From assembly GCA_900128585.1 (NCBI GenBank), contig LT642340.1, positions 1 to 22,278 of the forward strand: 22,278 bases of DNA, written 5' to 3'. This DNA is from Stramenopiles sp. TOSAG23-3. Taxonomy: Eukaryota; Sar. Shown here piece after piece: positions 9,036 to 17,018 of this stretch. The notes below the pieces were generated by a model. That model searched no databases. It saw nothing but the letters and a program-made list of their open reading frames with translations, and had not been told where the DNA came from. Position 1 is the first letter of the stretch; every line of letters begins with the position of its first letter. The position numbers and the translations under genes were made by a program.

Positions 9036-9080
9036 TAGGTAAGTAGGTAGGTAGGTTGGTTTAATAGGGTAGGTAGGTAG
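9036..9080. repeat. GTAG-type tetranucleotide microsatellite
   Basis: Two short runs of TAGG/GTAG units, about three to five copies each, are separated by 'ttggtttaatag'. It is an imperfect microsatellite in non-coding sequence. Confidence 0.7.
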
Positions 9081-9241
9081 AAATAGTTAATTAATACAGG
9101 TAAATAGTAAGGAAGGAAGTGTTTTTTTTATTTTTATTCGATGAAGAAGAAAAGTGCGCGTGTTCATTCAATGTTCATTCATTCCTTGTTGTTACATAGA
9201 CACAGTATAAAGTTGCGACTCTCTCTTACGAAAAAAGAGAC

Positions 9242-9410
9242 GAAGAAGAAGAAGAAGAAGAAGAAGAAGAAGAAGAAGAAGAAGAAGAAGAAGAAGAAGA
9301 AGAAGAAGAAGAAGAAAGAAGAAGAAGAAGAAGAAAGAGAAACGAGGGAGGAGGAAGGAGGAGGGATGAAAAAAAAGAAGAAGAAGAGAAAAAAAGAAGA
9401 AGAAAAAAAG
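9242..9410. repeat. GAA/TTC triplet tract within a long homopurine stretch
   Basis: There are 25 uninterrupted GAA units (9242-9316), then imperfect GAA/GGA sequence to 9410. The whole 169-nt stretch has only two pyrimidines (9343 and 9367). It lies about 190 nt upstream of the GH10 frame. Long GAA/TTC tracts are known to form triplex structures and to be length-unstable; any regulatory role here is an inference. Confidence 0.9.
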
Positions 9411-9515
9411 CCTACCTCTTATATACCGGTACTATTTACCTGTATTTATAATTCGGTCGGTGGTCTTCGTCGTCGATGATGTAGTACTACTTCGAGTACT
9501 ACGAGTACTACACAA

Positions 9516-9572
9516 GTAAGTAAGTAAAATTTTGTTGTTGTCGAAAAAGAGTTCAACTTGAATTTTTTTCAG
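9516..9572 (+). other. Possible 5'-leader intron of the GH10 gene
   Basis: A good donor (ACAA|GTAAGTAAG) at 9516 and an acceptor with a T-tract (TTTTTTTCAG|GT) ending at 9572 define a 57-nt interval, 29 nt before the ATG at 9602. Only the pattern is seen. Confidence 0.3.
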
Positions 9573-9601
9573 GTGTTTGGTATTGTACATAAAGCGTAAG
9601 A

Positions 9602-11014
9602 ATGATAAAGAGTGAGCGGTTTGCTTCTATCGCTTACATACATAAACGTACCTGTTACTTATTGGTAGGAATATTTTCTTTTACCGTTTGTGGTAACTCC
9701 TTTTTTCTGCTTTTTGCGTTTGTGCTCGTCCAGACGATTGCCACGATGCCCCTTTTGACTCCCGGTTTTCGGTATGCGCCCGACGGTGCTTTGCGCCTAC
9801 GACTCATTTTTGCCCTTTTCATGGTGGCTGCCTCGGGGGTGCGTGCTTTTTCTGACAAATACAAGCAATTTCATGGCATCGGTACACTTCGTCAGTTGGC
9901 AAAAAACAATGGGAAATACATCGGTTCCTGTTCTCGCATTGAAGCGCTGACGGACCCAGGGGACCCGACATACTTGACCACACTGGGCGCTCAGTTTTCT
10001 TTGGTGACGGCTGAGAACCAGTGCAAGTTTGCAGAAACGGAGCCTATAGATAAAAACTATTCGTTTACTGGCTGCAATACCATTCTTTCGGCCGCGGTGG
10101 ATGCCACCCAGCTGATGCGTGGCCACAACCTGGTGTGGGGGAAGCTAAACCCCCCGTGGCTCACGCAGAGCAACTTTACGTCCGCTCAGAGCGCAACAAT
10201 TTTACAAAACCACGTGGACACCGTCCTGAAATTCTACGGGGGGAAAGCCTTCGTCTGGGACGTTGTGAACGAGGCAGTCAGTGACGACCCCGTTCTAAAT
10301 GGGACATTCAAATATAATGACTGGTACCCACAGGTGAAAGATTATGTCGATCTGGCGTTCACTAAGGCCGGAGCTTCCCGCGCGAACGGGGTGAAACTAT
10401 TTTACAACGATTACAACATTGCCTCAGGCTATGGCCTGTTCGCGCCAAAAAGCCAAGCTGTCTACGACTTGCTCTCCGATATGCGTAAGAGGGGCATTCC
10501 TGTCGATGGCATAGGGCTCCAATTGCACATCGATATCAACTACGACCTCATGCTGGGCGTGGTCCACAATTTGAAGCGCCTGGCAGCCCTGGGGCTGACC
10601 ATCCACATGACCGAAATAGACGTGTCGTGCAACGCATACCCGCTCCCCTGCGAACAATGGACTGAAAAAGAGGAAACCATGCAAGCAGAAGTATATGCTG
10701 CTCTGATGCAGGCATGTTTGGATGAACCGATGTGCGAATCGTTTGAACTGTGGGGCTTTACCGACAAGTACTCCTGGCGTGGAGAGTCCCAGCACCCTTT
10801 GTTGTACAACGCGGACTATTCCCCGAAGCTGGCGGTTACTGCCTTGGCTGACACGCTATCGGGAAACCAGACTTGGGTCAACAACTACTACAACCGTGTC
10901 AACAGCACCAGCTCGGTAGACGGTGGGGATCTGGGTGCCCACCCTCGTGCAAATGCAGCCAGGCTGTCCGAACGCTCATGGGTCAACACTTTCCATGGTT
11001 TGGCTTCCATCTAG
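9602..11014 (+). CDS. Glycoside hydrolase family 10 (endo-beta-1,4-xylanase-like)
   Basis: The frame has 470 codons; the GH10 barrel covers about 85-435. Both catalytic glutamates are visible: the acid/base E224 in 'WDVVNEA' and the nucleophile E338 in 'HMTEIDV'. 'RGHNLVW' (173-179) and 'ENQCKF' (138-143) match other GH10 core motifs. The usual His after GHxLVW is Gly (G180), so specificity may differ from canonical xylanases. Five N-glycosylation sequons (NYS, NFT, NGT, NQT, NST) and many cysteines fit a secreted or surface enzyme. Translation may really start at 9746 (M49): from there a signal peptide with core LIFALFMVAASGV fits well, whereas 9602-9745 is T-rich, contains splice-like signals and would add two odd hydrophobic segments. 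The likely substrate is xylan or a related beta-1,4-linked wall polysaccharide. Confidence 0.9.
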   Translation: MIKSERFASIAYIHKRTCYLLVGIFSFTVCGNSFFLLFAFVLVQTIATMPLLTPGFRYAPDGALRLRLIFALFMVAASGVRAFSDKYKQFHGIGTLRQLAKNNGKYIGSCSRIEALTDPGDPTYLTTLGAQFSLVTAENQCKFAETEPIDKNYSFTGCNTILSAAVDATQLMRGHNLVWGKLNPPWLTQSNFTSAQSATILQNHVDTVLKFYGGKAFVWDVVNEAVSDDPVLNGTFKYNDWYPQVKDYVDLAFTKAGASRANGVKLFYNDYNIASGYGLFAPKSQAVYDLLSDMRKRGIPVDGIGLQLHIDINYDLMLGVVHNLKRLAALGLTIHMTEIDVSCNAYPLPCEQWTEKEETMQAEVYAALMQACLDEPMCESFELWGFTDKYSWRGESQHPLLYNADYSPKLAVTALADTLSGNQTWVNNYYNRVNSTSSVDGGDLGAHPRANAARLSERSWVNTFHGLASI

Positions 11015-11668
11015 GATGGTAGTGGAGAATCAAGCTATGATATGATCAATAATTTTCATTTTTTTCCGATAATGTGTACAAACAAGAAGAAGAGCGGTGA
11101 GTTGTTTGTTTTTTCGGTACCTGGTGGACCTTCGTAGTAAAGTTTCTTTTTGATAGGTATTTATTAGTACATATTTATATTATTCTTATTTTTCTGTTTT
11201 TTATTCGTTTTTTTTTTCCTTTTTTTTTTTTTGGAATTCTACTCTTCTTCCATGATGATGCTATGACTATATAGTATATATTATAGGTGAATATACACGG
11301 TAATAATAAGGTACGCTATATTTATCTTTTTCATATTATTGTAACTCCTTTTACTATTTTAAGAAGATAAACAACACATTATATCCACATGTTGTTGTCT
11401 CAATAATATTTCAGTTCTTGCATACCGTACTTCCTATATTCTCCATCTATCTATATATTATATGTTACAGAAGAAGAATGGTGGGTTGGGTTCACTCTTG
11501 TTAAACGGAAGTTTGATAGACTAGTATCTATCTTTCTAGGAGGGGGTTTGAAATGAATGAAGAAATAAAAGGCAAGGTAAACAGTCGGTCGGGTGTTGAG
11601 TAATACCTAAAGAGTAGCGAAACGGTGTTTGTTTATGATAGTGTAAGCGTCTGTCATATTTTTTTTCA
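11015..11668. other. Spacer between GH10 and SH3/IQ genes
   Basis: This 654-nt region separates two genes on the same strand. It holds the GH10 3' end, long T runs (about 11208-11232), and AT-rich near-palindromic stretches such as TATATAGTATATATTATA (around 11270-11286). A modestly AT-rich leader precedes the next gene. No gene or RNA is recognised. Confidence 0.5.
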
Positions 11669-13768
11669 ATGGCGTTTTATAGAGCTGCTTATGATTTTAA
11701 AGCAGAAGATGCCCAAGAACTTCAGCTTGAAAAGTCAGATTTGGTGTACGTAAACGATGGCCTCGTGGATGGGGGAGAAGACTGGGGCAAGGGCTATTCG
11801 CTGCGTTTGCAGCGGGTCGGCGAGTTCCCGGTGTCTTTTGTGACCTTGGTTGACTCTGGGGCGTGTTCGAAATTCCGTGCCAAATTTGATTTTGGCAAAG
11901 AAAAGGAAGATGAAATAGATTTTAAAAAGGACGATGTCATTGCCTGCATGCCGGACCAAGATCCAGAGGGTGAGTGGTTGCAAGGGTTGAACACTAGGAC
12001 GATGATGCAAGGACAGTTCCCAACAAATTATTGCAAACGAATAGAAAAAGGTGACGCCGATGTAAAGCCCACCCCAAAAGGCAAGAAGGGTGAAGGTTCT
12101 ACGAAGAACGGAAAGGCCAAAGCAAAAGGCGAGAAAGGGAAGATAACCGCTAAGATAAATATCTATTTTAAAGCGTTGCACGATTTTACAGCGGAATCGA
12201 CAGACGAAATAGATCTTGCGGAGGGTGACATCATTGCGCATCTAACGTCGGTTGGTAAACACGTATTGGGCGAATGGAAGAGGGGGGAGAACACGAGGAC
12301 AAAGAACGTGGGGCTTTTCCCCGTGAACTATTGCGAAGAGATAGGGGAAGCGGAAGCCAACGCGATTATGACGGCAATGAAATTGCAGGAAGAAGCTGGC
12401 GCTGCAGTGAAAATACAAGCAGTTGCGCGTGGCGCTCGAACTAGAAGAGAGACGAAAAAGCAGGTTTCTAAAAAGCCACCGATAAAGAAAACGACCAAAA
12501 AAAAAGGGGCTGTCGCAACGGTAGATTATGATCTATTGGAACAAGTAACGAGTAAAATAACAGAGCAGATGAGCACTGAAATAAACAAACGCGATGAAGT
12601 CATTCTGCAACTTCAGGCCCAGATGAAGAAAATGCAAGAGCTCATAGACCCCAAAAATGAAAAAGAAGTCCCGCAGCCTCTCGACCCGTCCCCCATTCGA
12701 TTCCCTTGGACACGAAAGAAAAAGAAGAAGGCTATAAAACCTAAAATTGAGGAAGAGGAGCAGGAAGAAGAAGTACAAGAAAATGAAGACGACAGAGAAA
12801 GTGTTTTGTCGTCATCGTCGTCTTCGGTGTATTACGATTCGCCAGTTCCTCCAAATCGCCGCAATAGAAGAAATCACCTCCGGCCAGGGACGAAGAAGTA
12901 CAAGCCACAGGAAGTCGAGCACTCCGATTTGCTTAGCAACAAAACGGAGCTTCGGCGAAGATTCGCAAGAAGCAACAGCACAAAAGCATTGACCCAGGAT
13001 GACTTGAGGCTACTGCGAGACCAGTATTACAATGGGCATGCTAGCGCAAAGCGTTCTAACCGCCACTTGAAACTAGACGATTTGCAGAGTGATGCTGTCA
13101 AAAGCGCCATTGCAAAGGTCAAGGCTTTTGCTGCAATACCGGCGAAAAGTGGGCGGTTCGACCTGAAAGGGTTCCAAGGAGAAGCAGTAGACGCGCATGA
13201 GCTGCGCCGACAGTTCAAGCTTCTACACGTAAAATTGGACGAGGAAGAAGCGGGTGCACTAGTAAACTTGTGGGATACGGACGGGACCAACCGAGTCGAT
13301 TACACGGAATTCTTATATAATTTCCACAAATGGCGAAGGGAGGGTCAATCTAACGATGCCAAGGCCAAAGCGTCCGCAAGAATATACTTCCCCTCCCTTC
13401 AGCGCAAAAGAACTCTAAAAGCAGACGAAAGCACGAAAGGGGTTTTGAAATTTAAAGAGCACAGAAACAACACCAGGGACCAAACGACCTGCCCAATATG
13501 CGGTGAAGATGGTCACTACGCTGCCGAGTGCAGAATGGGAGCGGTTCACACCAGAGAAAGAAAAAGGGCGAAAGACCAGCGGATGGTCCGTGCGAGGTAT
13601 GATAGGCGGAAGTTAACGGAGTTGAGGATTCCGCGGAGACCAGCAAACCACAAAGCGGCTTTTGGCGGCCGTGCAAAGATGAGTGACAGGGAGCGAATCC
13701 GGATGAAAAGGCAGCGAGACCAGTATTCGTTGAGCAAAAACGGCCGTCGCCGAGGGTTGAGACCGTAA
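11669..13768 (+). CDS. Triple-SH3, IQ-motif, EF-hand and CCHC zinc-knuckle scaffold protein
   Basis: The protein has 699 residues, starting at an ATG after a T-rich leader. There are three SH3 domains: 1-62 (AAYDF...GEFPVSFV), 68-125 (AKFDF...GQFPTNYC) and 165-225 (ALHDF...GLFPVNYC). A Lys/Gly-rich linker separates the second from the third. An IQ motif follows (KIQAVARGARTRR, 248-260), then a short coiled coil (about 288-326), a Lys/Glu-rich low-complexity stretch and a Ser cluster (380-386). An EF-hand pair-like region has one canonical loop, D536-E547 (DTDGTNRVDYTE). A zinc knuckle C608-x2-C611-x4-H616-x4-C621 and a very basic C-terminus end the protein. It likely binds proline-rich partners, calmodulin or centrin, and perhaps nucleic acid. 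The family and biological role are not recognised. The frame is intact and no membrane segment is seen. Confidence 0.88.
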   Translation: MAFYRAAYDFKAEDAQELQLEKSDLVYVNDGLVDGGEDWGKGYSLRLQRVGEFPVSFVTLVDSGACSKFRAKFDFGKEKEDEIDFKKDDVIACMPDQDPEGEWLQGLNTRTMMQGQFPTNYCKRIEKGDADVKPTPKGKKGEGSTKNGKAKAKGEKGKITAKINIYFKALHDFTAESTDEIDLAEGDIIAHLTSVGKHVLGEWKRGENTRTKNVGLFPVNYCEEIGEAEANAIMTAMKLQEEAGAAVKIQAVARGARTRRETKKQVSKKPPIKKTTKKKGAVATVDYDLLEQVTSKITEQMSTEINKRDEVILQLQAQMKKMQELIDPKNEKEVPQPLDPSPIRFPWTRKKKKKAIKPKIEEEEQEEEVQENEDDRESVLSSSSSSVYYDSPVPPNRRNRRNHLRPGTKKYKPQEVEHSDLLSNKTELRRRFARSNSTKALTQDDLRLLRDQYYNGHASAKRSNRHLKLDDLQSDAVKSAIAKVKAFAAIPAKSGRFDLKGFQGEAVDAHELRRQFKLLHVKLDEEEAGALVNLWDTDGTNRVDYTEFLYNFHKWRREGQSNDAKAKASARIYFPSLQRKRTLKADESTKGVLKFKEHRNNTRDQTTCPICGEDGHYAAECRMGAVHTRERKRAKDQRMVRARYDRRKLTELRIPRRPANHKAAFGGRAKMSDRERIRMKRQRDQYSLSKNGRRRGLRP

Positions 13769-13836
13769 AACTCCTTTTTTAAGAAAAGGTGTGTGTAATC
13801 ACATTTAATTGAAACCAAAAATATTTGTGACATTTG

Positions 13837-13857
13837 TTTTTTGTACATTACAAAAAA
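13837..13857. terminator. Perfect 9-bp hairpin between convergent genes
   Basis: TTTTTTGTA and its exact complement TACAAAAAA flank a 3-nt CAT loop. It is 69 nt past the SH3/IQ stop and about 137 nt past the choline kinase stop, so it could serve as a two-way 3'-end or pause signal. Function is inferred from position only. Confidence 0.35.
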
Positions 13858-13993
13858 TACACTTACTTTATAAACATTTCACACTGCAGTTTGTTATTTC
13901 TAAACTGTGTGTGTACAATAATTAAGAGCACGTTAAAACACTAAAAACTCAGGGGTGCCAGGTCAAATGAAAGAAAGGCAAATGCGCAGAAAA

Positions 13994-15448
13994 TCACTTT
14001 CGCAACACCCACTCGTTTTCGTTCGGGGTAAGCGCTTTCTCTTTGGCGAACCAATCAAGTTCTTCCTTGTCAATATGATACTGTCGAAACCGTTGCATAC
14101 CGTATTCAACGAAATTAAATTCTATTGTAGACGTTGTTGCTTGGATAAGCCCCCAAAGGCCCCAATATATATGGTTCAGTAGGGTGTAAGTCCTCACCTC
14201 TTCATCGAATTTGTACAGCTCTTCGTCCGGGATCTCGATCACTTTCTTCTCATCCGCCTCGTCGCTCCCTGGGTACACTGGGCCACCCTCCAGATACGAC
14301 CGGTAAAAGGAATATCGTGTAGAAAGTGAGGGGGACCTATTCACATAGTCTAAAATGTGAGCCTCCGTGTTGCACCCAGAGTAGTCCGCAGCAAATTCAG
14401 CAAAAAAGTGCGCAAAATCAAAGCCTCTTGGAACGTAACCAGCGTACTCAAAATCAATGAAACAAAGGTCATACGGTGGCTCCTTGTTACGCATTATGTT
14501 GCCATACTGAAGGTCGTTGTGCCCAAAAACTTCAGGGCTCTTTACAATTTCTTCAATCTTCAACTTTTTCTCTAGCCATTCAATCTCGTTGCGTAACATG
14601 GCTAGGTTCGCTTCTTTGAAGCTGCTGTCCGTGCACACGGTACTGGCATAGTCGTACCACGCCCACAACGTCTTCCATAAAAATCCGGTTTTCCGCGAAG
14701 CGGGGCAGTCCTCGAGCTGCAAAGTGTGCAGCTGTCGCATCTTCCTTGCCACAGTGTCTTGTATCGCTGGATCTTTCACCGCTTCTGGCAAAATTGTGAC
14801 GTAGCTGTTTAGATACACCTCACAACGCCCATTCTCGAACGAGTTCAAAAGCCTTGCTTGGTTAATCCCTGCCCCAGACAAAGCGGCGAACAGTGCCATT
14901 TCGTCCTTTCTGCTGAAAAAGTGATCGGTGCCAGTGCCAAATATTCGCAATAAAATCTTCTCTCTTTGGGCGGCCTCTCGGTTGTGTGTGCATTTAAAAA
15001 CCAAGTTTGTTAAAGCGCCATTAACTGGCTCTATTTGTACATCTTTCTCCGTCAAATTTGGTGATCCCCAACTCTTGTAGCCTGTCGAGGTCAATATTGG
15101 AAACGCCGCTGCTCTCAAAGTCTTCATCTCCTGGTCGTAGATTACTTGCAGTTCAGCCCTCTCCTTTTCTTCGAAAGTCTCCTCCAAAAGAGCACCATGC
15201 TTAGTCACCCCTGATGCATCAAGGATTGCGTTTATTGATAATGCCGATTTTGCATGGGCCGACATGGAAATGCTGCAGTGCTTCAGTATACCAGGAAAGC
15301 TAAGTGATATTGGTGCAGCAAGCGCACGAGTTGCCGGTGCGCATATAATTGGACTCAAGTGTCTGCGGGAAAGAGCACTAAACGCTTTATACATAAGATA
15401 ACCTCGCCTTTTCTTCGTGGTATATGCTGTTTTATAAACTTGTTTCAT
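13994..15448 (-). CDS. Choline/ethanolamine kinase
   Basis: The protein has 484 residues, starting at ATG 15446-15448. It carries the phosphotransferase signatures of the choline/ethanolamine kinase family: nucleotide-loop-like 'NGALTNLVFK' (143-152), 'LLRIFG' (166-171), Brenner motif 'HNDLQYGNIM' (310-319) with catalytic D312, and metal-binding 'IDFEYAGY' (331-338). The expected reaction is ATP-dependent phosphorylation of choline or ethanolamine, the first step of the Kennedy pathway to phosphatidylcholine or phosphatidylethanolamine. Which substrate is preferred cannot be read here. The first 60 or so residues precede the family core, are rich in Arg, Ser and Ala with few acids, and look like an organelle-targeting extension. 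M19 and M62 are alternative starts that would shorten or remove it. A CT/GA repeat sits 28-49 nt upstream. Confidence 0.94.
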   Translation of the reverse strand: MKQVYKTAYTTKKRRGYLMYKAFSALSRRHLSPIICAPATRALAAPISLSFPGILKHCSISMSAHAKSALSINAILDASGVTKHGALLEETFEEKERAELQVIYDQEMKTLRAAAFPILTSTGYKSWGSPNLTEKDVQIEPVNGALTNLVFKCTHNREAAQREKILLRIFGTGTDHFFSRKDEMALFAALSGAGINQARLLNSFENGRCEVYLNSYVTILPEAVKDPAIQDTVARKMRQLHTLQLEDCPASRKTGFLWKTLWAWYDYASTVCTDSSFKEANLAMLRNEIEWLEKKLKIEEIVKSPEVFGHNDLQYGNIMRNKEPPYDLCFIDFEYAGYVPRGFDFAHFFAEFAADYSGCNTEAHILDYVNRSPSLSTRYSFYRSYLEGGPVYPGSDEADEKKVIEIPDEELYKFDEEVRTYTLLNHIYWGLWGLIQATTSTIEFNFVEYGMQRFRQYHIDKEELDWFAKEKALTPNENEWVLRK

Positions 15449-15475
15449 CGGTAACCTTCCTTTTCTTTAATTCTT

Positions 15476-15497
15476 CTCTCTCTCTCTCTCTCTCTCT
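15476..15497 (-). repeat. (CT)11 / GA dinucleotide repeat upstream of choline kinase
   Basis: Eleven CT units on the plus strand read as GA on the gene strand, 28-49 nt before the start codon. It lies in the probable 5' leader or core promoter. GAGA-type tracts can influence promoters in other eukaryotes; that role is not shown here. Confidence 0.75.
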
Positions 15498-15560
15498 TAA
15501 TATCAAGATCACTCATTTACTAATAACATGCTTTGATCAACTTTCTTCTTTGTTTTTAGT

Positions 15561-15610
15561 AGAAGAAGAAGAAGATGATGAAGAAGAAGAAGAAGGAAGA
15601 AGAGGAAGAA

Positions 15611-15645
<35 letters not shown>

Positions 15646-15662
15646 AGAAGAAGAAGAAGAAG

Positions 15663-15692
<30 letters not shown>
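15561..15692. repeat. GAA/TTC triplet tract
   Basis: This is a 132-nt purine stretch with only two interrupting T bases (15576 and 15579). It includes about 23 uninterrupted GAA units (15623-15691). It lies 113 nt upstream of the choline kinase start, on the same strand sense (GAA on plus) as the tract at 9242-9410. Confidence 0.9.
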
Positions 15693-15694
<2 letters not shown>

Positions 15695-17018
15695 TTAATA
15701 TTAATATAACCTTCCTCCTTCTTTCTATCTTCAAATATTATTTTATTTTTTTTTCGCAAAAAAAAAAATAAACAACAACACACAACACACTTATTAATAT
15801 ATTTAATTAATATTTATACCGTTGTTCCTCCTCACTCGCTTTTTTATTTTAAGTTACACAGCATAGGAATCATCAGCATTTTATTTATTATTTGTATTCT
15901 TTCTTTCTTCTTCTTCAGAAGGTTTTTCATATTTTTACAATAATTAATATTACACAGTATTGTAATATTTTAATACAGCACAGTATTAAAGTAAATACAA
16001 TATACCGATTTTTTTTTAATAATAAATATAAACTTCATCTTCTTATCTTCAATTCGACATTATCATAGACTAGCATGACAATAACATAAACAGCATAATA
16101 TTTCTTTAATTAAGGTATCAATATGTTTATGTAATTTAATATTACTTAATAGTAAATAAAGGTCCTTAATATTTATTCATCCCTTTTGCTGACCCATTTT
16201 TTTTTCAAATGACAAAAACGAAATTTAGATAGGAGTATTTTATTTTACAATACGGATCATTTTTTATTTGTTGGATCCTCTTTCCTCTTCGAACTTCTTT
16301 CTTTGTCTCTTTCAACGAATATTAATTAAATTATTGCCATTGATTCTTCTCACAATTCTCAATTCTCAACAATTATTATTCATTTCGGTATGATTATAAT
16401 GTCGTCTAATATAATAATAATAGCGCTCTAGCATGGTTTTTGTGATGTATAATAAATAATATTAAAAATAATTTTAAAACAAATTTTTTTTAAATTAATA
16501 ATAATAGTTTTTATGAGAAAATAATTTCTTACAATACACATATTATACAGACACATCTCATAACAAATACATAGATCTAGTGTAAGAAAAGGCCGTTTTT
16601 TAATTTTTTTTTACCTTTCTTTCTTATTTTTTTAAAAATAATAATCATTATTATAAGAACTATAAAAAAATAAATATTTAACAGAGGACAAAACAAAAAA
16701 AAGAAAAACATCTTTTCTTTTCATACTAATAAAAAACAAAACTGTCATGTTAAGACTTCGTGTGATTGATGATGATTACTGCATTAAAAGTATTGGAAAT
16801 ATAAAATTATTCCAGATGTCTTTGGTCTTGTCTTTTTGCCTGGTTATAAATTGATTGTTCGTATCTTTTGTGTGTTTTCAGAGGGGGGGGGTTTTCAAGA
16901 GAAATACCATGAGATAAACTCCTTGTGATCGGTCGTATGCATTAAGAACAGAAAGGGGTAGATTAATTGTGAGTGACGGTGTTGTAGGGGTTTATAGAAA
17001 TAAAAGAAATCCATCGAT

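Larger units (their letters stand above)
8065..9601. other. 1.5-kb divergent AT-rich spacer between kinesin and GH10 genes
   Basis: No gene is visible here. Going right, it holds a TATATATATA run at 8232-8241 (about 170 nt upstream of the kinesin ATG) and a GTT/AAC inverted repeat (8357-8408). A TTACACAGCATTGGAA motif is at 8467-8482, followed by pyrimidine-rich and AT-rich simple sequence to about 8940. A small, less AT-rich island (8955-9020), GTAG-type tetranucleotide repeats (9036-9080), a long purine GAA tract (9242-9410) and short GAGTACTAC direct repeats (about 9493-9511) complete it. A possible leader intron lies just before the GH10 gene. Confidence 0.6.
15449..17018. other. 1.57-kb divergent AT-rich spacer between choline kinase and IQ/PDZ genes
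   Basis: No gene is visible. It contains a (CT)11 run, a GAA tract (15561-15692), CACAG(C/T)AT motifs with palindromic context (15854-15990), and long AT simple sequence (about 15990-16800). A G9 run (16883-16891) is preceded by a TTTTCAG acceptor-like sequence, and a less AT-rich leader runs into the 17019 ATG. Confidence 0.6.

Noticed and set aside
9036-9080. Telomere-like or array repeat
   Set aside because: The GTAG units are short, imperfect and internal; an ordinary microsatellite explains them.
9141-9479. Open frame encoding a Lys/Glu-rich repeat protein
   Set aside because: It is the GAA microsatellite read in frame; the flanks show no domain or coding character.
15424-15771. Open frame with a long Arg run, plus Leu- and Ser-run frames on the other strand
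   Set aside because: All arise from the GAA/TTC tract at 15561-15692; triplet repeats keep every frame open.
16883-16891. G9 run after TTTTCAG as a leader-intron acceptor for the 17019 gene
   Set aside because: The acceptor looks plausible, but I found no convincing donor at a sensible distance.
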